NCBI RefSeq assembly: GCF_014651075.1
Contig: NZ_BMWE01000022.1
Location: forward strand, 1-64,000
DNA length: 64,000 bases
Direction: 5' to 3'
Source: Streptomyces djakartensis
GTDB taxonomy: Bacteria > Actinomycetota > Actinomycetes > Streptomycetales > Streptomycetaceae
Part shown: one piece after another, positions 43,234 through 52,279 of the stretch
Layout of the letters: the number at the start of each line of letters is the position of its first letter
Numbering within the stretch: the stretch's first letter is position 1
Notes under the pieces: model-generated
Seen by the model: the letters and a program-made list of their open reading frames with translations, nothing else
Told to the model about the DNA's origin: nothing
Databases searched by the model: none
Made by a program: the position numbers and the translations under genes

Positions 43234-44433
43234 TCACTCCCCGATCAGGGCGTCGACGAACGCCTCCGGCTCGAACGGCGCCAGGTCGTCCGCGCCCTCG
43301 CCCAGTCCGACCAGCTTGACCGGTACGCCCAGCTCGCGCTGGACCGCGACCACGATGCCGCCCTTCGCCGTGCCGTCCAGCTTGGTGAGGACGATGCCGG
43401 TGATGTCGACGACCTCGGCGAAGACCCGGGCCTGGACCAGACCGTTCTGGCCGGTCGTGGCGTCGAGTACGAGCAGCACCTCGTCGACCGGGGCGTGCTT
43501 CTCCACGACGCGCTTGACCTTGCCGAGTTCGTCCATGAGGCCGGTCTTGGTGTGCAGGCGGCCCGCGGTGTCGATGAGCACGACGTTCGCGCCCATCTCC
43601 TTGCCCTCCTTGACCGCGTCGAAGGCGACGGAGGCCGGGTCACCGCCCTCCGGTCCGCGCACGGTGTGGGCGCCGACGCGCTCGCCCCAGGTCTGGAGCT
43701 GATCGGCGGCGGCCGCCCGGAAGGTGTCGGCGGCGCCGAGGACGACGCTCTGTCCGTCGGCCACCAGGACGCGGGCGAGCTTGCCGGTGGTGGTGGTCTT
43801 GCCGGTGCCGTTGACGCCGACGACCATCACGATGCCGGGCTTGCGGTCCTCCGGCTCGGTCTTGACCGCGCGGTCCATGTCGCGGCCGACCAGGGTGAGG
43901 AGTTCCTCACGCAGCAGGGTGCGCAGCTCCTCGGGCGTGCGGGTGCCGAGCACCTTCACGCGTTCGCGCAGACGCTCGACCAGCTCCTGGGTGGGCTGCA
44001 CGCCGACGTCGGCGGTGAGCAGGGTGTCCTCGATCTCCTCCCAGGTGTCCTCGTCGAGGTGCTCGCGGGAGAGCAGGGTGAGCAGTCCCTGACCGAGGGC
44101 GTTCTGCGAGCGGGAGAGCCGGGCCCGCAGCCGGACCAGGCGGCCGGCGGTGGGCTCCGGGATCTCGATCTCGGGAGCTTCGGCGGGGGGCTCCTCGACG
44201 GCTACGGGAGCCGAGCCGTCCGGAAGATCCACCTCCTCTATCGTGCGCCGCGGTTCCTCCCGCGGCGTCTCGGCCTCGTCGCCGACGTGCGGCTCGGCCG
44301 GTGGGGCGGTGATGTCGGGCGCCGCGGGCGGGGGCGGGGGCAGCTGCTTCTTGCGCCGGCTGCCGACGATGAGCCCGCCGAGCGCGCCGAGCACGACCAC
44401 GGCGATGACTACAGCAAGGATGACAATTTCCAT
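43234..44433 (-). CDS. ftsY: Signal recognition particle receptor FtsY
   Basis: 399 residues from the ATG before EIVILAVVIAVVVLGALGGL, a true N-terminal membrane anchor. An acidic proline-rich linker follows, then the NG domain with GVNGTGKTTTTGKLA, DTAGRLHTKTGLMDEL and TKLDGTAKGGIVVAV. It pairs with Ffh at the membrane. The open frame runs further upstream to 44652 without a start. Confidence 0.96.
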   Translation of the reverse strand: MEIVILAVVIAVVVLGALGGLIVGSRRKKQLPPPPPAAPDITAPPAEPHVGDEAETPREEPRRTIEEVDLPDGSAPVAVEEPPAEAPEIEIPEPTAGRLVRLRARLSRSQNALGQGLLTLLSREHLDEDTWEEIEDTLLTADVGVQPTQELVERLRERVKVLGTRTPEELRTLLREELLTLVGRDMDRAVKTEPEDRKPGIVMVVGVNGTGKTTTTGKLARVLVADGQSVVLGAADTFRAAAADQLQTWGERVGAHTVRGPEGGDPASVAFDAVKEGKEMGANVVLIDTAGRLHTKTGLMDELGKVKRVVEKHAPVDEVLLVLDATTGQNGLVQARVFAEVVDITGIVLTKLDGTAKGGIVVAVQRELGVPVKLVGLGEGADDLAPFEPEAFVDALIGE

Positions 44434-44531
44434 AACAAGCCCAGTATGGCGTGACCGCCCGCGCGGCCGTTCGCTGTCCACGCGGGGGCGCTGGACTCGC
44501 GGGCGCGCCCAGTGGCGCCGCCCCTGGCTAC

Positions 44532-44546
44532 CTGACGAGTCGTCAG
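44532..44546 (+). promoter_or_regulatory. Palindromic operator-like site before the LLM gene
   Basis: CTGACGAGTCGTCAG is a perfect 7-bp inverted repeat around one base. It lies about 40 bases before the gene start, next to CTATGGT, which could be a -10 box. The size fits a TetR-type operator. Confidence 0.55.
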
Positions 44547-44587
44547 CTATGGTCCCCGCACAGCCGCCGGTGGAGGGAGCCGCCCCC

Positions 44588-45580
44588 ATGCCCGTCACGG
44601 TCGTACGCTTCAACCTCGTCGCTCCCGGGGCAGGCCCCGCAGAGCTCGGCACCCGTTACCGGGCGGCCCTGGAGATGGCCGCGTACGCCGACGACCGGGG
44701 CGTCGCCACCGTGCAGACGGAGGAGCACCACGGGGCCGGCGACAACTGGCTTCCGTCGCCGTTCGCCTTCGCGGGGGCGGTCTTCGGCGCCACCCGGCGT
44801 GTCGCGGTCACCGTGTCGGCGGTCATCGGCCCGCTGCACGACCCGCTGCGGCTCGCCGAGGAGATCGCCGTGCTGGACCTGCTGAGCGGCGGGCGGCTGG
44901 TGACGGTCGCCGGGATCGGGTACCGGCCCGAGGAGTACGACCTGTTCGGCGTGGATTTCGCCCGGCGCGGGCGGCTCCAGGACGAGCTGCTCCGGACGCT
45001 GCTCCAGGCGTGGACGGGCGAGCCCTTCTCCTTCCGGGGCCGCACGGTCCGGATCACCCCGCGCCCTTTCACCGAGCCGCACCCGCTGCTCCTGGTCGGC
45101 GGCTCCTCGAAGGCGGCCGCCCGCCGGGCCGCCCGGCTCGGGCTGCCCTTCTTCCCCAGCGCGCACCTGCCGGAGCTGGAGTCGTACTACACGGAGCGGC
45201 TCGCCGAGTACGGCACGGAGGGCTGGGTCATGATGCCCGCCGCCGAGACGCCGCTGCTGCATGTGGCCGAGGACCCGGACCTGGCCTGGGCGCGGTACGG
45301 GCAGCACTTCCTGCACGAGGCGCTGACGTACGCCTCCTGGCAGTCCGGCGGGGTGCGGTCGGCGGTGAAGTCGGCCGCGACGACGGTGGAAGAGCTGCGC
45401 GCGGAAGGCGTGTACCGGATCCTCACGCCGGAGCAGTGCGCGGGACTGGGACTGGGCTCCTATGTCCTGCATCCGCTCGCGGGCGGGATGCCGGTGGAAG
45501 AGGGGTGGCGGAGCCTGCAGCTGTTCTGCGAGCAGGTGCTGCCGGGGCTGGGGAGCCGACCGCTCCCGGATGTCCGGTGA
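44588..45580 (+). CDS. Luciferase-like (LLM) flavin-dependent oxidoreductase
   Basis: 330 residues from the ATG before PVTVVRFNLVAPGAGP, with GGAGGG upstream. The barrel is seen in ALEMAAYADDRGVATVQTEE, HHGAGDNWLPSPFAFAGAVF, and AEEIAVLDLLSGGRLVTVAG, the standard F420/FMN-dependent LLM pattern. Substrate unknown. The frame is open upstream to 44150, where it lies antisense to ftsY. Confidence 0.85.
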   Translation: MPVTVVRFNLVAPGAGPAELGTRYRAALEMAAYADDRGVATVQTEEHHGAGDNWLPSPFAFAGAVFGATRRVAVTVSAVIGPLHDPLRLAEEIAVLDLLSGGRLVTVAGIGYRPEEYDLFGVDFARRGRLQDELLRTLLQAWTGEPFSFRGRTVRITPRPFTEPHPLLLVGGSSKAAARRAARLGLPFFPSAHLPELESYYTERLAEYGTEGWVMMPAAETPLLHVAEDPDLAWARYGQHFLHEALTYASWQSGGVRSAVKSAATTVEELRAEGVYRILTPEQCAGLGLGSYVLHPLAGGMPVEEGWRSLQLFCEQVLPGLGSRPLPDVR

Positions 45581-45684
45581 TCCGCCGAGCGGCCCTGCTC
45601 CGCTTCCTCGCTGGGCGCCATGTTCCTTCCCGTACCGGCGGACGGCGACGGGGCGGCGTCCTCGTCCGGTGGCACGACGTACCG

Positions 45685-45719
45685 CCGCCCCGGCTCGGGC
45701 AGTGGCCGAACCGGGGCGG
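45685..45719. terminator. Hairpin between the LLM gene and glcP
   Basis: CCGCCCCGG pairs with CCGGGGCGG, and the stem can be extended with CTCGGG/CCGAA. It lies between convergent genes. Confidence 0.6.
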
Positions 45720-45784
45720 TGGCGGGTTACGGGGAGAGGGGCAGCGGGGACTTTGGCCCTTCTCCCCGAGCGGGTGGGACGGGC

Positions 45785-47203
45785 TCAGCCCATCTCCTCC
45801 AGGGCCTTGCCCTTCGTCTCCTTGACGAACTTCAGGACGAACGGGATGGAGAGCGCGGCGAAGGCCGTGTAGATCACGTAGGTGACGGAGAGGTTCCAGT
45901 CGGCCAGCGACGGGAAGCTGGCGGTGATGGCCCAGTTGGCGATCCACTGCGCGGCGGCGGCCACGCCGAGCGCGGCGGCGCGGATCCGGTTGGGGAACAT
46001 CTCGCCGAGCATGACCCAGACGACCACACCCCAGGACAGGGCGAAGAAGAGCACGAAGACGTGCGCGGCGATCAGGGCGATCCAGCCCTGCGTGGCCGGC
46101 AGCCTGCCGTCGACGAGGGGGTGGGAGAACGCCCAGGCCTCCAGCGCCAGGCCGACGACCATGCCGACCGAGCCGATGATCGCGAGCGGACGGCGGCCGA
46201 TGCGGTCGACGAAGATCATCGCGATGACGGTGCCGACGATGTTGATGATCGACGTGGTGAAGGAGTAGAAGAACGAGTCGGCGGGGTCGACGCCGACGGA
46301 CTGCCACAGCGTCGCGGAGTAGTAGAAGGCGACGTTGATGCCGACGAACTGCTGGAAGACCGACAGGCCGATGCCGATCCAGACGATCGGCTTGAAGAGG
46401 AAGCCACCGCCGAGCAGATCCTTGAAGCTCGACTTGTGCTCGCTCTTCATGGCGCCCTCGATCTCGGCGACACGGGCGTCCAGGTCGACGTCCTTGCCCT
46501 CGACCTCGGCGAGGATCTCCCGGGCGCGCTCGTGCTTGCCGACCGAGATGAGGAAGCGCGGGGACTCGGGGATGGCGAAGGAGAGCAGGCCGTAGAGGAC
46601 GGCGGGGACGACCATGACGCCGAGCATGATCTGCCAGGCCTCCAGGCCCATCAGCTCACCGCGCTGGTCGCCGTCGGCGGCGTTCAGCACACCCCAGTTG
46701 ACCAGCTGCGACACGGCGATGCCGATGACGATCGCGGCCTGCTGGAAGGAGCCGAGCCGGCCGCGGTAGGCGGGCGGGGCGACCTCGGCGATGTAGGCCG
46801 GGCCGATCACGGAGGCCATGCCGATGGCGAAACCGCCGACGACCCGCCAGAAGGCGAGGTCCCACAGCGCGAAGGGCAGCGCGGAGCCGACGGCGCTGAT
46901 GGTGAAGAGGGCCGCGGCGATCTGCATGCACCGGATGCGGCCGATGCGGTCGGCTATGCGGCCGGCGGTCGCGGCGCCGACGGCGCAGCCGATGAGGGCG
47001 ATGGCGATGACCTGGGCGAGGGCCGCGGAGCCGACGTCGTAGCGGTCACGGATGGCCTCGACGGCGCCGTTGATCACGGAACTGTCGTAGCCGAAGAGGA
47101 AACCGCCCATCGCGGCCGCCGCCGCGATGAAGATGACGTGCCCGAGATGATCGGGTTGAGCCGTCCTGGCTCCTGACTTGGGTGCCTGCTCTGTGCTGGT
47201 CAC
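45785..47203 (-). CDS. glcP: Major facilitator glucose permease GlcP
   Basis: 472 residues from a GTG with GAGGAG five bases upstream. Twelve membrane segments with sugar-porter signatures: GGFLFGYDSSVINGAV, GRIADRIGRIRC, PAYIAEVAPPAYRGRLGSFQ, PESPRFL and GRRPLAIIG. The length and the position next to smc match the S. coelicolor glucose permease GlcP1, a proton symporter that is the main glucose uptake system. An in-frame extension to 47425 is not expected. Confidence 0.93.
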   Translation of the reverse strand: MTSTEQAPKSGARTAQPDHLGHVIFIAAAAAMGGFLFGYDSSVINGAVEAIRDRYDVGSAALAQVIAIALIGCAVGAATAGRIADRIGRIRCMQIAAALFTISAVGSALPFALWDLAFWRVVGGFAIGMASVIGPAYIAEVAPPAYRGRLGSFQQAAIVIGIAVSQLVNWGVLNAADGDQRGELMGLEAWQIMLGVMVVPAVLYGLLSFAIPESPRFLISVGKHERAREILAEVEGKDVDLDARVAEIEGAMKSEHKSSFKDLLGGGFLFKPIVWIGIGLSVFQQFVGINVAFYYSATLWQSVGVDPADSFFYSFTTSIINIVGTVIAMIFVDRIGRRPLAIIGSVGMVVGLALEAWAFSHPLVDGRLPATQGWIALIAAHVFVLFFALSWGVVVWVMLGEMFPNRIRAAALGVAAAAQWIANWAITASFPSLADWNLSVTYVIYTAFAALSIPFVLKFVKETKGKALEEMG

Positions 47204-47262
47204 GTGTACTCCTCGGGCCACCGGCAACGCTGCCGGAGGGGGGATCAGCCCTTCGAGGTGCC

Positions 47263-47282
47263 ACCTGAAGGTACCTGAAGGT
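47263..47282 (-). promoter_or_regulatory. Tandem 10-bp repeat upstream of glcP
   Basis: ACCTGAAGGT occurs twice in direct succession about 60 bases before the glcP start. Each unit is nearly self-complementary (ACCT...AGGT). It may be a regulator binding site for glucose-dependent control. Confidence 0.5.
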
Positions 47283-47425
47283 AAAAGGAACGTTGCCGAG
47301 ACTATGCCTTCAAGTTTCGAAGTCAATAGGTCGGCCCTGTGAATCTGAGGCAGGAGTGTGTCGACGATGTGTTCAAGAATTGAAGCCTCAGGGCCGCAGG
47401 TGAGGTCGGTGTAAACCACACGCAC

Positions 47426-50400
47426 CTAGCGGAGGCGCTGGCTGATGACCTTCGACACACCGTCGCCCTGCATGGAGACGCCGTAGAGGGCGTCGGCGAC
47501 CTCCATCGTGCGCTTCTGGTGGGTGATCACGATCAGCTGGGATGCTTCCTGGAGCTCCTGCATGATCCGGATGAGGCGCTGGAGATTGGTGTCGTCGAGG
47601 GCGGCCTCGACCTCGTCCATGACGTAGAACGGGCTGGGCCGTGCCTTGAAGATGGACACGAGCATCGCCACAGCGGTCAGCGACCGCTCCCCGCCGGAGA
47701 GCAGTGACAGCCGCTTGACCTTCTTGCCCGGTGGCCGGGCCTCGACGTCCACACCCGTGGTGAGCATGTTGTCGGGGTCGGTCAGGATCAGCCGTCCCTC
47801 ACCACCCGGGAACAGGCGTGAGAACACACCCTCGAACTCCCGGGCCGTGTCCCGGTAGGCCTCGGTGAACACCTGCTCGACGCGCTCGTCGACCTCCTTC
47901 ACCACCTGCAGGAGGTCCGCCCGCGTCTTCTTGAGGTCCTCGAGCTGTTCACTGAGGAACTGGTGGCGTTCCTCCAGTGCCGCGAACTCCTCCAGGGCGA
48001 GCGGGTTCACCTTGCCGAGCTGCTGGTAGGCACGCTCGGCGGCCTTGAGGCGCTTCTCCTGCTCGGCCCGGACGAAGGGCCTCGGCCGGTTGCGCGGATG
48101 CTCCGGATCGTCCGGCAGCTCCTCGCCGTCGGCGGGGGGCGAGGGCGGCACGAGCTGATGCGGACCGTACTCCGCCACCAGTCCGGCCGGTTCCACACCC
48201 AGCTCCTCCAGCGCCTTGGTCTCCAGCTGCTCGATCCGCAGCCGCTTCTCGGCGCCGAGTACCTCGCCACGGTGGACCGAATCCGTCAACTTGTCGAGTT
48301 CGGCCTTGAGATCGCGCCCCTCGGTGCGGGCGCGGGCGAGTTCCTGCTCACGGCGGGCCTTGGCGGCCTCGGCGGCGGTGCGTTCCTCGTCGGCGCGGGC
48401 CAGGGAGACCTCGACGTGTCCGAGCAGCTGCCGGGCGCCCGAGCCGACGGCTTCGGCGACGGCGGCCTCGTGCCGCAGCCGGGCCCGCCGCTGCTCGGCA
48501 CGCGCGCGTGCCTCGCGTTCCGCGCGGGCGGCCCGGTCCAGCGAGTCGGCGCGCCCGGCGAGGCCCTTGACCCGTTCCTCGTGCGTCCGGACCTGGAGGC
48601 GGGCCTCCATCTCGGTCTGCCGGGCGTTGGCGCCGTCGGCGGCGAGCCGGTCCCGTGCGGCGGTGTCGGGCTCCTCCTCGATCGGCGTCTCCTCGGCGAC
48701 GGCCAGCCGCTCGGCGAGTTCCTCGACCTCTTGGAGTGCCGTGTCGAGGGCGTCCTGGGCACGGGCCGCCGCGGCCGTCGACCGCTCGGCCTCGCCCGCC
48801 GCGCCACGGGCCTGCCCGGCGAGCCGGCCGAGCTGCTGGGCCACGGACGACTTCTCCCGGTCGGCGGCCCGGCGCCGCTCCCCCAGTTCCTCGACGAGTG
48901 CGGCGCATTCCCGGCGGTGCTCTGCGGCCGCGTGCTGGGCCTCGGTCAGCTCCTCGCAGCGGACGGCGAGCTCTTCCAGCTCTGCGGCGGCTTCGTCGAC
49001 GGAGGCCTGGACCTCCAGGAGGCTGGGGGCACCGGCGGAGCCGCCGTGGGCGAAGTGCGTGCCGAGGAGATCGCCTTCGGCGGTCACGGCGGTGAGGTGG
49101 GGGTGGGCCTGGACGAGGTCTTCGGCGTCCTCGAGGGTGCTGACGACGACGATCCCCCGCAGGAGCCGCCGTACGGCGGGCATGAGGTCGGCAGGGCCGC
49201 GGACCAGGTCTGCCGCGAAGGTCTGTCGTGCGTCTGCGGCTTCTTGGGGGCCGGTCGCGCCCGCGCGGCCGCAGCCGCTTGTCGGCTGCGGCCCCGCGCC
49301 CCTCGGGGACGTGTCGTCCGGCGCCCCCGAGAGGAGCAGGGTCGCTCGGCCTCCGTCCTGCTTACGCAGCAGGCGGATGGCGTCGGCGGCTGCCGACGGG
49401 GCCGTGACGGCCAAGGCGTCAGCGGCGACACCGAACGCCGCGGCGAGGGCGACCTCATGCCCCGGGGTCACCGTCAGGAGTTCCGCCGCCGGTCCCAGCA
49501 GGCCGGAGAGACGGTCCTTCGCCGCGAGCAGTGTTCCGGTGCCGTCCTTGCGGCGGAGCCCCAGCGCCAGCGCCTCGTGGCGGGCCTGGGTGGCGGCTCT
49601 TCTGCGTTCCGCCGCGGTGGCCGCCTCGCGGGCTGCGGTGAGGGCGGTCTCGGCCTCGGCCAGCCGCTGTTTCGCCGCCTCGTGCCGTTCGGCGAGCTCG
49701 GCGTCACCGGCGTCGAGGCCGTCGACCTCGGCCTTGAGTGCCTCGTACTCCTCCTGGGCGGCGACGGCGCGTTCCCGGGCCTCGTCGCGGGCGGCGGCCA
49801 GACGCTCGATCTCGGCCTGGGCCGAGGCGGCGCGCGAGCGGGCCGCGTTGACCTGTCCGCTGAGCCGGGCCAGTCCCTCGCGCCGGTCGGCGATGGCGCG
49901 GGCGACGTCCTTCAGGCGCCGCTCCTCCTCGCTCAGCGCGCGTTCCAGTTCGGCACGGTGGGCGACCGTGTCCTCCAGGGCTCGTTCGGCCGCCTCCAGG
50001 GCGGCCTCCAGCTCCGCCTCCTGCTCGCGGATGCGGGCCGCCTCGCGTTCCAGGTCCTCGGGGTCGCGGCCACGCCGCTCCTCGGGGGGCGCGGAGGTGG
50101 CGCTCTTCACCCGGGCGTCGGCCAGCGAGATCGTGCCGCGTACCCGCTCGGCGAGCTGGGAGAGCTCGTACCAGGTCTGCTGGGCGCGCTGGAGGCGTGG
50201 CGTGAGCTGCCGCACCTCGTCCTCCAGGAGGGCCTCGCGCTGGAGGGCCTTGCGCAGCTCCTGCTCGGCGGCCTCCTTGCGCTCCTTCAGCGCGGCCTCG
50301 TCGGCGACCTCGGCCTTGAGGGCTTCCCGCAGTCGTACGAGGTCGTCGGCGAGGAGGCGGAGACGGGCGTCGCGCAGGTCGGCCTGGATGACGGCGGCCC

Positions 50401-51040
50401 GTCGCGCCACCGCCGCCTGGCGGCCCAGCGGCTTCAGCTGGCGGCGCAGTTCGTCGGTCAGGTCTTGCACGCGCGCGAGGTTGGCCTGCATCGCGTCCAG
50501 CTTGCGCAGCGCCTTCTCCTTGCGCTTGCGGTGCTTGAGGACGCCCGCGGCCTCCTCGATGAAGGCGCGGCGGCCCATGGGGTCGGCGTGCAGCACGGAG
50601 TCGAGCTGGCCCTGCCCGACGATGACGTGCATCTCACGGCCGATGCCGGAGTCGGAGAGGAGCTCCTGGATGTCGAGGAGACGGCAGGTGTCGCCGTTGA
50701 TCTGGTACTCGCTGCCGCCGTTGCGGAACATGATCCGCGTGATGGTGACCTCGGCGTACTCGATGGGCAGGGCCCCGTCGGAGTTGTCGATGGTCAGCGA
50801 CACCTCGGCGCGGCCCAGGGGCGGACGGCCGGTGGTGCCGGCGAAGATGACGTCCTCCATCTTGCCGCCGCGCAGCGATTTGGCGCCCTGCTCGCCCATG
50901 ACCCAGCTGAGGGCGTCCACGACGTTGGACTTGCCCGAGCCGTTCGGTCCGACGACGCACGTGATCCCGGGTTCGAACCGGAGTGTGGTCGCCGAGGCGA
51001 ACGACTTGAACCCGCGGAGGGTCAGGGCCTTGAGGTGCAC
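47426..51040 (-). CDS. smc: Chromosome segregation ATPase SMC
   Basis: 1204 residues from the GTG before HLKALTLRGFKSFASATTLR. Walker A is VVGPNGSGKSN (residues 30-39). A long first coiled coil leads to the hinge (about residues 500-690) with VLQAHP-type motifs, then the second coiled coil. The C-terminal ATPase half has LSLLSGGERSLTAVAML and Walker B FYVMDEVEAALDD. Within the hinge, around residues 575-605, is a Gly/Pro/Arg-rich insertion (DTSPRGAGPQPTSGCGRAGA) encoded by palindromic DNA. SMC compacts and segregates chromosomes during sporulation. Confidence 0.96.
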   Translation of the reverse strand: MHLKALTLRGFKSFASATTLRFEPGITCVVGPNGSGKSNVVDALSWVMGEQGAKSLRGGKMEDVIFAGTTGRPPLGRAEVSLTIDNSDGALPIEYAEVTITRIMFRNGGSEYQINGDTCRLLDIQELLSDSGIGREMHVIVGQGQLDSVLHADPMGRRAFIEEAAGVLKHRKRKEKALRKLDAMQANLARVQDLTDELRRQLKPLGRQAAVARRAAVIQADLRDARLRLLADDLVRLREALKAEVADEAALKERKEAAEQELRKALQREALLEDEVRQLTPRLQRAQQTWYELSQLAERVRGTISLADARVKSATSAPPEERRGRDPEDLEREAARIREQEAELEAALEAAERALEDTVAHRAELERALSEEERRLKDVARAIADRREGLARLSGQVNAARSRAASAQAEIERLAAARDEARERAVAAQEEYEALKAEVDGLDAGDAELAERHEAAKQRLAEAETALTAAREAATAAERRRAATQARHEALALGLRRKDGTGTLLAAKDRLSGLLGPAAELLTVTPGHEVALAAAFGVAADALAVTAPSAAADAIRLLRKQDGGRATLLLSGAPDDTSPRGAGPQPTSGCGRAGATGPQEAADARQTFAADLVRGPADLMPAVRRLLRGIVVVSTLEDAEDLVQAHPHLTAVTAEGDLLGTHFAHGGSAGAPSLLEVQASVDEAAAELEELAVRCEELTEAQHAAAEHRRECAALVEELGERRRAADREKSSVAQQLGRLAGQARGAAGEAERSTAAAARAQDALDTALQEVEELAERLAVAEETPIEEEPDTAARDRLAADGANARQTEMEARLQVRTHEERVKGLAGRADSLDRAARAEREARARAEQRRARLRHEAAVAEAVGSGARQLLGHVEVSLARADEERTAAEAAKARREQELARARTEGRDLKAELDKLTDSVHRGEVLGAEKRLRIEQLETKALEELGVEPAGLVAEYGPHQLVPPSPPADGEELPDDPEHPRNRPRPFVRAEQEKRLKAAERAYQQLGKVNPLALEEFAALEERHQFLSEQLEDLKKTRADLLQVVKEVDERVEQVFTEAYRDTAREFEGVFSRLFPGGEGRLILTDPDNMLTTGVDVEARPPGKKVKRLSLLSGGERSLTAVAMLVSIFKARPSPFYVMDEVEAALDDTNLQRLIRIMQELQEASQLIVITHQKRTMEVADALYGVSMQGDGVSKVISQRLR
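49267..49293. repeat. Palindrome inside the smc hinge coding region
   Basis: A perfect 11-bp stem (GGCCGCAGCCG and complement) with loop CTTGT. It is followed by CCCGCGCCCCTCGGGG, which resembles the dispersed Streptomyces intergenic repeat seen again at about 58992. It is read in frame as part of smc. Confidence 0.65.
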
Positions 51041-51254
51041 GCCGCCGGACTCTACCGCCCGGGTTCGTCTCACTCCATGAACCCACGGTTTCGCCGCTGA
51101 ACGCGCAGGGCACACCAAACGTTAAAGACGGTGAAAGGATGCGGGGGAAACGAAAGAAAGAAGGGACGCCGACGGCGTCCCTTGCACTTCTGACAACTGA
51201 GCGGCTGTGACGGGCGGCCCGACCACTGCTTGCCGATGTGGAGCGGTGCAGTGA

Positions 51255-51458
51255 TCAGGTGAGCGCAGGCTCCGCCTGGTGTGCGTCAACGCTCTCCATG
51301 ATCCTGTCGTGAGAAGCGGCAGCCGTCAGCGCTTCGTTCTCCGCCTGGATCCGTACGAGCTCGGATTCCAGGTCCTGGACGCGCTGCTGGAGCCGTCGCA
51401 TCTCGGCGAGGAGTCGAGGGTCGGAGCCGCCGACGTAACCGAGAAGCGCCTTTGCCAT
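51255..51458 (-). CDS. Small coiled-coil protein
   Basis: 67 residues from the ATG before AKALLGYVGGSDPRLLAEMR, with GGAGGA nine bases upstream. RRLQQRVQDLESELVRIQAE forms a heptad-type helix. Short proteins of this kind are conserved in Streptomyces; function unknown. An in-frame extension to 51563 overlaps the tRNA-like sequence and is unlikely to be translated. Confidence 0.75.
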   Translation of the reverse strand: MAKALLGYVGGSDPRLLAEMRRLQQRVQDLESELVRIQAENEALTAAASHDRIMESVDAHQAEPALT

Positions 51459-51501
51459 GATGGATGGTCCTCCACAATGAGTGACCGACCGATGCGGTGT
51501 G

Positions 51502-51569
51502 GGTCGTGAGGGATTCGCACCCGCAGCTTGGCAGGGCCTGGAGTTGTGCTGCCGTTCAGCCATGCCAAA
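51502..51569 (-). ncRNA. tRNA-like sequence, degenerate
   Basis: On the minus strand GGCTGAACGGCAGC looks like a tRNA D arm. Exactly 23 bases later GCGGGTGCGAATCCC looks like a T arm, where GTTCGAATCC is usual. The anticodon stem does not pair and the acceptor strands do not match, so it is not a working tRNA as read. It may be a tRNA relic or another structured RNA. Confidence 0.35.
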
Positions 51570-51798
51570 CAGCTAAGGTGCGCGGGGCTTTCAGCGTCTC
51601 ACCAAAAAGTTTGACGGTCAACACGATCACGCCCCGTATTGGGGGCAACCCGGGCGCAAGCGGCCAAGAACGGCGGCGCTGCGGCTTCTGCGGGCCCCTG
51701 GGGGCGTGGCGATCATCCTTGCGTGTGCGGCCGTCCAGGGCAAGCGTTTCTCGGCAATCACCAGCGGGTTTCCGTCCCCGCCGGCCCTCGGGGGCGGT

Positions 51799-51829
51799 CC
51801 GCCGGGCGGCCATGAGGGCCGCCCGGCGG
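51799..51829 (-). terminator. Terminator of acyP
   Basis: A perfect 13-bp stem (CCGCCGGGCGGCC and complement) with loop ATGAG, just past the acyP stop codon. Confidence 0.8.
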
Positions 51830-51836
51830 TGCCGGA

Positions 51837-52118
51837 TCAGCGGATGGCGAAGCCCTCGTAGCCGCCGCGAGGTGTGTCCCACATCTCGGTGACACCCTCC
51901 ACGCTGCCGGGCGTGTCGTCACTCCCGAGCCATTCCAGGAGACCTTCACAGCTCTCTCGCGCGCCCTCCGCGACGACCTGGACCCGCCCATCGCCCAAAT
52001 TGAGAGCAAAACCACTCAGGCCGCCGATCTCCAGGGCCTTGGCCCGGGTGAACCAGCGGAAACCCACACCTTGGACACGTCCGCGCACCCAGGCGACCAA
52101 TCGCACGTCCTCGCTCAT
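51837..52118 (-). CDS. acyP: Acylphosphatase
   Basis: 93 residues. The signature GRVQGVGFRWFTRAKA contains the catalytic Arg, and GFALNLGDGRVQVVAEG the catalytic Asn. It hydrolyses carboxyl-phosphate bonds. In actinobacteria it commonly lies near smc, as here. Confidence 0.95.
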   Translation of the reverse strand: MSEDVRLVAWVRGRVQGVGFRWFTRAKALEIGGLSGFALNLGDGRVQVVAEGARESCEGLLEWLGSDDTPGSVEGVTEMWDTPRGGYEGFAIR

Positions 52119-52279
52119 GACTGCAACCTAACCGCCTGATCTCCCGCCGGGCACTTCCTCCACTTGCGCCATGCGGTACCGTCCCCACCCAACGAATCTC
52201 ATATGAAACTCACACGATCTAGTGGGTTTGGTGTTGATCTCGAGGACGAGTCGACCGCCAGGACGAGGAAGGCCAGGAC

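Noticed and set aside
47963..51100. Plus-strand open frames of 1045 and 954 codons across smc
   Set aside because: Both are antisense to the clearly recognisable SMC protein and carry low-complexity Leu/Gly or Ser/Arg peptides.
51502..51569. Intact tRNA gene
   Set aside because: The anticodon stem and acceptor stem do not pair, so only a tRNA-like call is kept.
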